DNA of 64,000 nt from the NCBI RefSeq assembly GCF_902459735.1, contig NZ_CABPRV010000012.1, positions 124,001-188,000 of the forward strand. Direction: 5' to 3'. The notes under the pieces are model-generated. The model was not told where the DNA came from, did no database searches, and saw nothing but the letters and a program-made list of their open reading frames with translations. Of this stretch, positions 34,263 through 41,677 are shown piece after piece; position 1 is the first letter of the stretch, and every line of letters starts with the position of its first letter. Made by a program: the position numbers and the translations under genes. The DNA is from Pandoraea capi (GTDB taxonomy: Bacteria > Pseudomonadota > Gammaproteobacteria > Burkholderiales > Burkholderiaceae).

Positions 34263-35971
34263 GCGCCCTCCCTAGCGGGCTGGCCGGCGCTCTCGTGCGG
34301 GGATGTCTCAGCCGCGATCCGGGCGGCAATGGCCGCGCGCAGCGACGCCTTGTCGACCTTGCCGACACGCGTGACCGGGAACTCGTCGACGATTTCGATG
34401 CGCTCGGGGCACTTGAACTTCGCCAGTCCGTGGCCGACGAGAAACGCGACGAGTTCGCCGACCGTCGGCGCCCGCTGCCCGGGGCGGAGAATGAGATAGA
34501 CGCAGCCACGCTCGCCGTAGACCGGGTCCGGCATGGCGACCAGCTTGGCGTCCGCAACGGCGGGGTGATGGCTGACGAACGCCTCGACTTCCTCGCACCC
34601 GATCTTCTCGCCGCCGCGATTGATGTTGTCGCGAAGGCGTCCCTCGAAGGCAAAGCAGCGCACGCCGTCGACGATCCGCTCCGTCACCATGTCGCCGGTG
34701 CGCACGAAGCCGTCGGGCGTGAGCGTCTGCGACGTGGCTTCGGGGGCGTTGTAGTAACCGCGCAGGCTCGACGGGCCGCGAAAGCAAAGCTCGCCCGGCG
34801 TGCCCGGGGCGACGGCCGTGTCGCTGCCGGGAAACAGCACGCGGATCTCGTCGTCCTCACAGCCGGAATGCCCTTGCGTGTGGTGCCGCAAATTCGCCGA
34901 CAGGCGTGCGCCAGCGCCCATGAGCAACCCTTCGGTCGTGCCGTAGAGGTTGAAGCACGGCACGCCCAGATGCGCTTCGAGCGAGTCGGCACGGCTCATC
35001 GTGCCGAAGAGTTGCAGTGAGGACAGGTCATGTCGGGCGACATCCTTGTACGCGATCATCTGCGGCGCGACCGGACCGATCGACAGCCCGTGCGTCACGC
35101 GATGGGTCTCGATCAGCGTGAGCATGCGGGCGATGTCGACGCGCGGCATCAGTACGGTCGTCATGCCCGCGACGACGGTCGAGACGAGCACGTAAAGCTG
35201 ACCGGCGTTGTGCAGCAACGGCAGCGACCAGATCATGCGGCTGTGCTCCGTCATGCCGATGTGCTGCATCCACGCGAGCGAATGGCCGATGTACTCGGCA
35301 TGAAAGCGCGGGATGATTTTGGGAACCCCGGTCGTGCCGCCGGAAAGCTGAAAGCTCAGCACGTCTTCGCTGCCGATCGTCACACCCGCCAGTACCGCGC
35401 GGGCTTGCTCGATCGGCATGGCGTCGATCAGCCGGTCGATGGCGGCGTATCCGGCCACGCCTGCGTGTGCCGTCGTGCCACGGGCGACGAGCAAATGCCG
35501 CAGCGAAGCATGGCGATCCATCATCTGACGGGCGAATCCGACGAGATCGAATGCCGAGAAATCGGCCTGCACGAAGTAAGCGCGCGCGTCCGATTGGGTC
35601 GCCAACTGGCCGATCTCGACTTCCCGGTATTGCGGCACCGCGCATACCGGAACGACGCCCGCTTTGTATGCGCCCATCAGGGCGACGACGGTGTCGATGG
35701 TCGTTCCCATCTGAAAGATCGCGCGATCGCCGGGGCGCAAGCCCACTTCGAGCAGGGCCGCGCCGAGCCGTTCGCTGCGATCGTCCAGCTCGGCAAAGGT
35801 GAGGGTGGCTTCGTCACTGAGGTAGGCCGGGCGTTCGGGCACGCGCGCGGCGGTGGCGCGCAAGGCGTCGCCGAGCGTGGTGTCGCGCCATGCGTTCGAC
35901 GCGAAGTACCGCCGCGCCAGATGCGGCGGACAGTAGGTGACGCCGTCGATAGGGTGATAGATACCGCTCAT
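34259..35971 (-). CDS. EntE/DhbE/SdgA-like aryl-acid AMP ligase
   Basis: A 570-residue adenylating enzyme of the 2,3-dihydroxybenzoate/salicylate ligase type. Evidence is the P-loop QLSGGTTGVPKIIPR, where SGGTTG is characteristic of EntE/DhbE. Further motifs are NLYGTTEGL, the hinge region RLRDNINRGGEKIGCEEVE, and the catalytic Lys near the C-terminus in RVGKVDKASLR. In siderophore systems such ligases load carrier proteins. Here no NRPS or isochorismatase gene is near, so CoA is the likely acceptor, as for salicylyl-CoA formation in the Sdg pathway. AGGAGACAAC precedes the ATG. The ~25-residue C-terminal tail is extra. Confidence 0.87.
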   Translation of the reverse strand: MSGIYHPIDGVTYCPPHLARRYFASNAWRDTTLGDALRATAARVPERPAYLSDEATLTFAELDDRSERLGAALLEVGLRPGDRAIFQMGTTIDTVVALMGAYKAGVVPVCAVPQYREVEIGQLATQSDARAYFVQADFSAFDLVGFARQMMDRHASLRHLLVARGTTAHAGVAGYAAIDRLIDAMPIEQARAVLAGVTIGSEDVLSFQLSGGTTGVPKIIPRFHAEYIGHSLAWMQHIGMTEHSRMIWSLPLLHNAGQLYVLVSTVVAGMTTVLMPRVDIARMLTLIETHRVTHGLSIGPVAPQMIAYKDVARHDLSSLQLFGTMSRADSLEAHLGVPCFNLYGTTEGLLMGAGARLSANLRHHTQGHSGCEDDEIRVLFPGSDTAVAPGTPGELCFRGPSSLRGYYNAPEATSQTLTPDGFVRTGDMVTERIVDGVRCFAFEGRLRDNINRGGEKIGCEEVEAFVSHHPAVADAKLVAMPDPVYGERGCVYLILRPGQRAPTVGELVAFLVGHGLAKFKCPERIEIVDEFPVTRVGKVDKASLRAAIAARIAAETSPHESAGQPAREGA

Positions 35972-36025
35972 GTTGTCTCCTGCACCACGGTTTTCATTGT
36001 GTTGTGACGTGTTGACGGTGCCCGT

Positions 36026-36310
36026 TCAGCGGCCCGGCGATTCCGCGGACCCGGCGCGTGGTGCAATGCGTACGGTGTCGCGTCCGTAGCTCTCGATCTG
36101 GCCGTCGAGCCCGCCGGTGAAGAGGCCATACCAGACGGCGGGTTTCAGACCGAGCGCGCGGCGCTCGAACGCGATCGGTACGTCGCTCGAAATCACCGTG
36201 TAGTCGCCCGCGGTCTCCACGCGGCAAGACGCCATCTCGCGAGCCGTCTGCGCGAACGTGGCGAACTCGGGAACGTTCAATACAAAGATATGCAATGCGC
36301 GTGCGTTCAT
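36026..36310 (-). CDS. Small unknown protein of the aromatic operon
   Basis: A 94-residue protein that I do not recognise. It has an alternating hydrophobic pattern suggesting a small alpha/beta fold (ALHIFVLNVPEFATFAQTA, then WYGLFTGGLDGQIESYGRD), and no signal peptide or membrane segment. ATG 36310 overlaps the stop of the VOC gene by four bases (ATGA), so it is translated together with that protein. This tight coupling, and its position inside a catabolic operon, point to a subunit or accessory protein of the VOC enzyme or to a small enzyme. It is probably cytoplasmic. No function is claimed. Confidence 0.7.
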   Translation of the reverse strand: MNARALHIFVLNVPEFATFAQTAREMASCRVETAGDYTVISSDVPIAFERRALGLKPAVWYGLFTGGLDGQIESYGRDTVRIAPRAGSAESPGR

Positions 36311-36954
36311 GACTGGCGCTCCGGGCGAAGGGCGTTGAGGTGGTGTTGCGCCTTGCGCTGCCACACGGTGTCGATGCAGGTATTGGGCTGACCGCTCGCC
36401 AGCCCTTCGTCTTCGATCTCCATGGCGGCTTCAAGCGTGAGCGCGGCGTCGCGGGCGTCGATATCGGCCAGCGGGCGAAGCTTGCGCGTGATCTCGATGA
36501 AATAGCCGTTGGGGTCGCGGAAGTAGATCGATTCGATGACTTCGTGGGCGGTCTCCGCCGAGACTTCGACGCCGCGCGCTTCCAGTCGCGTTTTCCACGC
36601 GTGGAGTTCGTCCTGCGAGTCGACGAGCCATGCGGTGTGCGTCGCATCGAATACGTGATCTTCCGGCAGCGGGGCACGTCCGGGCCGCTCGCTGAGCGAC
36701 GCCGGTTCTTTGGCGCCGAGGTAATAGAAGAACGCAATCGTGCTGCCGTTGCCGCTGTCGAAGAAGAAGTGCAGGAAGTCGGGGTGCGTTGCCGGCCCCC
36801 AGCCCCGGGCGGAGATGGTGTGGGTCAACGGCAGGCCGAGGACGTCGCGGTAGAACTCGACGGTTTGCCGCAGCCGCCAAGTCGGGCGGGCAGTGTGGTC
36901 GACGCCGTGCAGGCGCAGGGCGAGATCGGTCGCCGGAATGTCGTTCAGTTTCAT
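36307..36954 (-). CDS. VOC-superfamily protein, candidate ring-cleavage dioxygenase
   Basis: A 215-residue vicinal-oxygen-chelate protein with two beta-alpha-beta-beta-beta modules: RLHGVDHTARPTWRLRQTVE at the start and DATHTAWLVDSQDELHAWK at the second. YFRDPNGYFIEITRKL closes the second module. Candidate metal ligands are H16 or H20, H106 and E154, the 2-His-1-Glu set of type I extradiol dioxygenases. The C-terminal ~55 residues are extra. In an operon that appears to make a gentisate-like diol and later consumes maleate, but has no gentisate dioxygenase, this is the best candidate for ring opening. Glyoxalase or isomerase activity is also possible. Confidence 0.75.
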   Translation of the reverse strand: MKLNDIPATDLALRLHGVDHTARPTWRLRQTVEFYRDVLGLPLTHTISARGWGPATHPDFLHFFFDSGNGSTIAFFYYLGAKEPASLSERPGRAPLPEDHVFDATHTAWLVDSQDELHAWKTRLEARGVEVSAETAHEVIESIYFRDPNGYFIEITRKLRPLADIDARDAALTLEAAMEIEDEGLASGQPNTCIDTVWQRKAQHHLNALRPERQS

Positions 36955-36998
36955 AGCGGGTTCAGTAGAGGCATTGGGGCGTCAGGGAAGACGTCGAT

Positions 36999-38285
36999 TC
37001 ATGACGGGAACGTTTCGCGCAGCCAGTCCCGGAGCAGTCGGCCGGCAACATAACGCCCGGCTTCCTCTCCTTCGGCCAGCGCACGACCGTGATGGTCGCC
37101 TCGCACGCGGCGATGCGATTTATGCGACGTGCCGAGGCGCTCGTAGATTTCGGTGATCACGCTGGGAAAGCACGCCTGATCGCCGGTGTACTCGATCAGC
37201 AGCGTGGGTTGCACGATGGCGGGGGCGGTCTTCGAGAGCAGGGCATTTGACGACAGGCCGGACCACGTCGAGAGCCAGGCCTCGGGGGAACACACACGGC
37301 CAAAGCCGACGGAGCCGTAATTCGACGTGAAGGGGTCGCTGCCCCACAGCGAGCCATAGCGCCGGTCTGACGGATCGAGCGTCAGATCGAAGCAGCGCAG
37401 GTCGGCATCGGTACGCCAGATCGTCATCAACGGCGTGTGCGCGGCCATGCGGTGCAGGCGTGCGTCGGTATTGCCGGGGGCGCGCTTCAAACGCTCGCGT
37501 GCGCCCTGACGTGCAGCGATCAGGTCGCGCGCGGTGGCGTCGAGTCGGGCAACGCGCGCGGCCTGTGCTGCGCGATAACGCGTGACAAAGTCGTCGGTGT
37601 AGCGGGTCTCGGTGGCACCGTCGGCGCGACGGGGGGCATAACCGTTGGCGGTGTCGAATGGATCGAGCGCCGGATCGACGCTCAACGCGTCGTGCTCGTT
37701 GGTCACCGAGGGATCGATGCACGTTTGCAGCAAAGCGCCCTGACCGGGGTGCGGCGCGACGAACACCACGCCATCGATCTGCGGCATGTCGAGCGCAGCC
37801 AGACGCGTCGGGCGTCCGCCCGGGGTGCGTTCGATGCGCTCGGTCGGCGCGAGATTGGACTGCTGCACGTATAGCGCATACAGGCCGCTGCCGCCCGAGT
37901 TACCGAGCAGCACGATCTTCCTGAACCCCGCCTCGCGCAGAAACTGCATACCGGCGGCGACGTCGTAGAGCGCGAATTCGTGTTCGAGCCGCATGTCGTT
38001 GCCGACCGAACGCGGCGCCTGCGTCCAGGCGGCGAATCCGGCCTCGACGATGTCCGGAATCAGGTAATGGCAGGCCATGAATTCACGCGGATGCATGATG
38101 CACACCACCGTATCGGCCGAGCCTGCCCCGTAAAGCGAACCGCTTGTGGCCGCGCCGTCTGCCGTGCGCAGCACGACGTTGCGTGTCGTCGTGCCGAGCG
38201 GCAGATCGCGCGGGTTCCAGTCCGTGTTCAGAAATCCTGCCGTCGCGGCCTGTCCTGCGGCGCGAGCCGGTTGTTGATGACTCAT
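36999..38285 (-). CDS. Alpha/beta hydrolase, first gene of the aromatic operon
   Basis: A 428-residue alpha/beta hydrolase, longer than most. The nucleophile elbow is VLLGNSGGSG with S130. VVCIMHPREFMACHYL forms an oxyanion-side strand. EYTGDQACFPS probably carries the acid, and VRGDHHGRAL near the C-terminus the catalytic His. The ~120 residues between the elbow and the acid contain a lid-like insertion rich in Arg/Ala. It may hydrolyse a C-C bond or an ester formed in the pathway, for instance maleylpyruvate to maleate plus pyruvate; this step is inferred only from the maleate isomerase downstream. An AAAGGAGG site precedes the ATG. Confidence 0.8.
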   Translation of the reverse strand: MSHQQPARAAGQAATAGFLNTDWNPRDLPLGTTTRNVVLRTADGAATSGSLYGAGSADTVVCIMHPREFMACHYLIPDIVEAGFAAWTQAPRSVGNDMRLEHEFALYDVAAGMQFLREAGFRKIVLLGNSGGSGLYALYVQQSNLAPTERIERTPGGRPTRLAALDMPQIDGVVFVAPHPGQGALLQTCIDPSVTNEHDALSVDPALDPFDTANGYAPRRADGATETRYTDDFVTRYRAAQAARVARLDATARDLIAARQGARERLKRAPGNTDARLHRMAAHTPLMTIWRTDADLRCFDLTLDPSDRRYGSLWGSDPFTSNYGSVGFGRVCSPEAWLSTWSGLSSNALLSKTAPAIVQPTLLIEYTGDQACFPSVITEIYERLGTSHKSHRRVRGDHHGRALAEGEEAGRYVAGRLLRDWLRETFPS

Positions 38286-38300
38286 CTCTCCACCTCCTTT

Positions 38301-38368
38301 TTTTACATGCTAGTCCAAATTTTTACAAAGTAGTAAACATTTTTGACGAAATTTGACGTTTACGTAAA
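38301..38368. promoter_or_regulatory. TTTAC/GTAAA operator-like repeats, probable TetR sites
   Basis: In the 182-base gap between divergent genes, TTTTACATGCTAGT (38301-38314) is repeated as TTTTACAAAGTAGT (38321-38334), exactly 20 bp apart. The second copy forms an inverted repeat TTTAC-N6-GTAAA (38322-38337). A third element, TTTACGTAAA (38359-38368), is a perfect 10-bp palindrome of the same half-sites. These are good candidates for the TetR regulator encoded at 38468, overlapping the promoters of both the aromatic operon and tetR. Binding is inference. Confidence 0.6.
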
Positions 38369-38467
38369 AACCCGGAGATGCCGAGGTGTAGTGCTTTTCT
38401 GGTGAATAGGATTCGGTTATCGTGGGTGCTTCTGACACAAGCGTCAAAAATTGAACGGACATTGGCC

Positions 38468-39151
38468 ATGAGCAAGACGCAGACGAAAAGCGACGCGCTG
38501 CGGGAGAACATCCTGGATGTCGCGACGAAGCTGTTCATCGAGCGCGGGTTCGACGGCACGAGCTTCAACGACATTGCCGACGTTGTCGGCGTGACCCGCC
38601 CTGCGCTCTACTACTACTTCAAGAGCAAGGAAGCGATCCTTGAAGTGCTGACGGCGGTCGTCACGCGCGCCGCCGGCGATCTGGTGTCGGAGGCATTGCC
38701 CGAAAATCTGCGGCAACCATCGGCCATGCTGAGGCATCTCGTGCTCCGGCATGCGCATCTCATCCTCACGCACCCGCTGCAATTCCGGGTCGTGGAGCGC
38801 AATGAAGACAACCTTCCGCCGGAGCAGCGAAAGCTGGCGGAGCAGTCGCGGCGCGCGGTGCTGGAGCAATTCCGGCACGCCATCGAGCTGGGCATCGAGC
38901 GCGGTCAGTTTCGCGTGATGGATGCGAGGGTCGCGGCGTTCTCGATCATCGGGATGTGCAACTGGACAGCGTGGTGGTTCACGCCGACGGGCTCGCGAAA
39001 CGCCGGGGAAATCGCAGAGCAGATTGCCGACATGGCGTTGCGTTCGGTCGAGCAGGAAGCGGGACGTCAGTTGAGCGAGCAGAGCGCAGCGGGCGTGTTG
39101 AAACTGCTGCGCGACGATATCGATCTGCTTGAAAGGCACATCAAGTCGTAG
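38468..39151 (+). CDS. TetR-family regulator of the aromatic operon
   Basis: A 227-residue TetR-type regulator. The HTH is near residues 20-60 (TKLFIERGFDGTSFNDIADV, then VTRPALYYYFKSKEAILEV). The rest is an all-helical ligand domain with a C-terminal half reminiscent of the TetR_C group used in aromatic and acyl-CoA catabolism. The start at 38468 is where the family sequence begins; no strong Shine-Dalgarno is visible. Divergent position and the TTTAC-type repeats in between suggest it represses the eight-gene operon until an aryl-CoA or similar intermediate binds. Confidence 0.9.
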   Translation: MSKTQTKSDALRENILDVATKLFIERGFDGTSFNDIADVVGVTRPALYYYFKSKEAILEVLTAVVTRAAGDLVSEALPENLRQPSAMLRHLVLRHAHLILTHPLQFRVVERNEDNLPPEQRKLAEQSRRAVLEQFRHAIELGIERGQFRVMDARVAAFSIIGMCNWTAWWFTPTGSRNAGEIAEQIADMALRSVEQEAGRQLSEQSAAGVLKLLRDDIDLLERHIKS

Positions 39152-39431
39152 GCATTCCGTCGTCGTTTCTCGTAGTCTCGACAGGCAAAACACGAAGCGA
39201 AAATCCCGCTAACGTTATCTCCCTCGTGCGCATTTGCATGCGCGCGCCCCGCATTCATCCAAAGCGCAAATCGTTGGTTCCCCCGGCGTCGTCCGATGCC
39301 TCGGATGGGCTCGCCCGCCTGCGTTGCCAGTGCTACGGCTTCTGCGCAACGACACCCACAACAGTCATCAGGCGGTGCACTCAGGCCATCGTTCATACGT
39401 CACGTAACACGTACTTTTGGGGGAATGCGTT

Positions 39432-39625
39432 ATGGCGGAAGCCACCACTACACCGCAGCCGACGGCGCTGCCGTAGCCGGTGGCGCGATCACCGAAGCGC
39501 TGATGGCAGACGGTATCGGCAAGCTCGCCGCCGTCTACGTCATCAGCCTGTTCGGTTTCGTGATCTGGGTCGGATTGCTGATCTCGTGGCTGTTCTTCCA
39601 CGGCGTGAAGCCGCCGTTGGCCTGA
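39432..39625 (+). pseudogene. Small single-membrane-segment protein, apparently frameshifted
   Basis: GGGGG at 39419-39423 stands 8 bases before ATG 39432. That start gives MAEATTTPQPTALP and then a TAG at 39474. One frame over, the sequence continues as VAGGAITEALMADGIGKLAA followed by a strong membrane segment (YVISLFGFVIWVGLLISWLF) and a stop at 39625. A single missing G in CCGTAG would join the two into a sensible ~64-residue protein. ATG 39425 in the second frame is open throughout but sits only 1 base from the G-run. Either the gene is frameshifted here or it starts at 39425 or at 39503. It is followed by a second small membrane protein. Confidence 0.5.
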
Positions 39626-39677
39626 CACTGTGCCACCCTTTACTGATTCGCCGTCTTATTCGAGGAGTCCTATTCGT

Positions 39678-39839
39678 ATGTCCGATCTCAACGAACTGTC
39701 GAAAAGCATTGCCGAAATCCCGGAAGAGCCGTTGCTCCCCATCGAAAAGAAACTGATTGCGGGCAGCCTCACGCTCGGCATCGTCTTGCTGATCGTGCTC
39801 GGCATCGTGAATCACTTCCTGCCTGTCGCCTCGGTCTGA
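39678..39839 (+). CDS. Small single-pass membrane protein
   Basis: A 53-residue protein: an acidic amphipathic N-terminal half (SDLNELSKSIAEIPEEPLLP), a KK pair, then one hydrophobic helix (AGSLTLGIVLLIVLGIVNHF). GAGGAG at 39662-39667 lies about 10 bases before the ATG. It is the second of two consecutive small membrane-protein genes and ends before a terminator. I do not recognise the family. It may be an accessory subunit of a membrane enzyme or transporter; nothing in the sequence decides this. Confidence 0.6.
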   Translation: MSDLNELSKSIAEIPEEPLLPIEKKLIAGSLTLGIVLLIVLGIVNHFLPVASV

Positions 39840-39857
39840 TCACGCTGTTCTGAATCG

Positions 39858-39907
39858 CCGCCCCGAAACGGTGCATGCAGCACCGTGTTTCGGGGCGGTT
39901 TGCTTTT
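39858..39907 (+). terminator. Terminator after the small membrane-protein genes
   Basis: A long stem: CCGCCCCGAAACGGTGC (39858-39874) pairs with 39880-39898 with a 2-base bulge, and TTTGCTTTT follows. The remaining bases up to 40137 are intergenic, AT-richer around 39950-39995, and presumably hold the promoter of the next gene. Confidence 0.8.
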
Positions 39908-40136
39908 GGGGCTGCCGGCGAGGTGTAGTGAGGTGTACGAAGGGACGATGCTGACAAAAACGCATCACCCGATAATTTAATGTTGCTTTACCGCTGGCGC
40001 CGGGTGTCCGAATAATACGCGACCCTCTTTGCGGCTCGCACACGCAGGTCAAAGATCCAGGCTTCGGCCAATAACACTTCGCAGTCGACGAAGAGGGGGA
40101 TAACAGGTTCCGAAAACATCACCCCCGGAGACAATG

Positions 40137-41488
40137 ATGTCGGAGTTGAATCATTCGCAAGACAAATCCCGTCAGGCGCGTCGCGCCGCCCTCGGCGCCT
40201 TCATCGGCACGACCATCGAGTGGTACGACTTTTACGTCTACGGTACCGCTGCCGCATTGATCATCGGCAAACTGTTTTTCCCCTCGGACGATCACCTCGC
40301 ACAGACGCTGCTCGCGCTCGGCACGTTTGCGTTCGGCTTTTTGCTGCGTCCCATCGGGGCGATCGTCTTCGGGTACATCGGCGACAAGATCAGCCGCAAG
40401 TCGTCGCTGCTCATCACTCTGCTGTTGATGGGCGGATCGACGATGTGTATCGGTCTGCTGCCGACGTACCAGTCGATCGGCATCTGGGCGCCGGTACTGC
40501 TCGTGCTGCTTCGTCTGGCGCAAGGCCTGTCCGTCGGCGGCGAGTGGGGCGGAGCGGTGCTCGTGGCTTCGGAGGCGGCGCCGCCGCATCGCAAGGCGCT
40601 TGCCGCATCGATGGCACAGATGGGCTCGCCGGCCGGTTCGTGCCTCGCGACGTTGACGTTCATGGCCATGAGCGACAACTTCCTGATTAACGGCGGATGG
40701 CGAATCCCGTTCCTGCTCAGCGGCGTGCTGCTGATCGTGGGGTTGTTAATCCGCATGACGCTCGAAGAGAATCCGGAGTTCATCGCCGCTCGCGAGCGGC
40801 AGAAGAAGATGAAGGAAGCGAGCGCGCCGCTCACCAATGTGCTCCGACAGTTTCCGCTGACGAGCCTTTGTGTGTTCGTCGGTTCGTTTGCCGTGGCGGG
40901 TGTTTATTTCCGCAACATCTTTGCGCTGAACTGGGCGACGGGCACGTTGGGCATCGACAAGAGCCTGTTCCTGAGTGCGTTGCTGGCGGGCGCTTTCGTG
41001 CAGATTTTCGTCACCCCTTGGCCGCGATGATCGCCGACAGGATTTCCGTACAACGGGCACAGATCATCTTCACGGTGTTGTACCTCGTTTGTGTACCGGT
41101 GCCGCTCATCGCGCTGATCAAGGACGGTAGCGCGGTCAGCGTGTTTGCGGGCGTGATTCTCTCGTATGTCGGGCACGGCCTGTATTACGCCACGCTCTCC
41201 GGATTCTTTACGACGTTGTATCCGGTCGAGTTGCGTTTCACCGGCATCTCGTTCGGGTATCAGCTCTCCGGTGCCTTGGTGTCGGGCATCGTGCCTTTGG
41301 GGGCCGTTGCGCTGGTGAGCGCCTATTCACCGAGCATCCTGCCGATCCAGCTTTTCTACTCGGCGTTGATTCTCGTCAGCCTGGTGGCTGTCTGGTACGG
41401 TCCTCGGGTCGCGCGCAGGGAACTGCGTAATCGCCAGTTGCCGGAAGTCTCGTCTGTCCCTGTCATGGACGCGGTGAAAGGGCGCTAA
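40137..41488 (+). pseudogene. MHS-family MFS transporter, disrupted by one-base frameshift
   Basis: Two reading frames together make one 12-helix metabolite:H+ symporter of about 450 residues. Frame 1 (40137-41030) covers GAFIGTTIEWYDFYVYGTAA through GAFVQIFVTP and then runs into WPR-stop. Frame 2 resumes exactly there as PLAAMIADRIS and continues to VMDAVKGR at 41488. The break is at the CCCC run 41014-41017; five Cs would restore TPLAAMIADRIS without loss. Codon use and GC look the same on both sides. It is either a recent inactivating deletion or a sequencing error in a homopolymer. MHS members carry alpha-ketoglutarate, citrate, proline, shikimate or aromatic acids; the substrate here is unknown. 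Confidence 0.85.
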
Positions 41489-41607
41489 CGCGCCGTCCAA
41501 TCGACGGAAGGCTTGCTATGCGGGGACCGTGGTGAGCCTTCCCATCCCCATTCCTCTCATTTGAAACATATGAAGTTGCGTGATGGGGTTGCTGTGCTCT
41601 ATCATGT

Positions 41608-41620
41608 AACTTTAAAAGTT
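41608..41620. promoter_or_regulatory. Short inverted repeat upstream of the flavoprotein gene
   Basis: AACTT-TAA-AAGTT at 41608-41620 is a perfect 5-bp inverted repeat with a 3-base centre, 58 bases before the start at 41678. This is the size expected for MarR/HxlR-type redox regulators, but no regulator gene is adjacent. It is a weak candidate operator. Confidence 0.3.
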
Positions 41621-41677
41621 TCTTGTGTGGGGTGATGTCGCTCGATTTCATCCCGTTGCTTAATGGGAGAAATGCGA

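Noticed and set aside
34259-35971. The EntE-like ligase as part of a siderophore gene cluster
   Set aside because: No NRPS, isochorismatase, isochorismate synthase or TonB receptor gene is nearby; all neighbours are catabolic.
39226-39756. A 176-codon open frame across the small membrane-protein region
   Set aside because: The product is an Arg/Ser-rich shadow; the two short frames with membrane helices and ribosome-binding sites are more credible.
41010-41030. Programmed ribosomal frameshift in the MHS transporter gene
   Set aside because: There is no slippery heptamer or downstream structure of the known kind, and transporters of this family are not made by frameshifting. A one-base loss in a C run is simpler.
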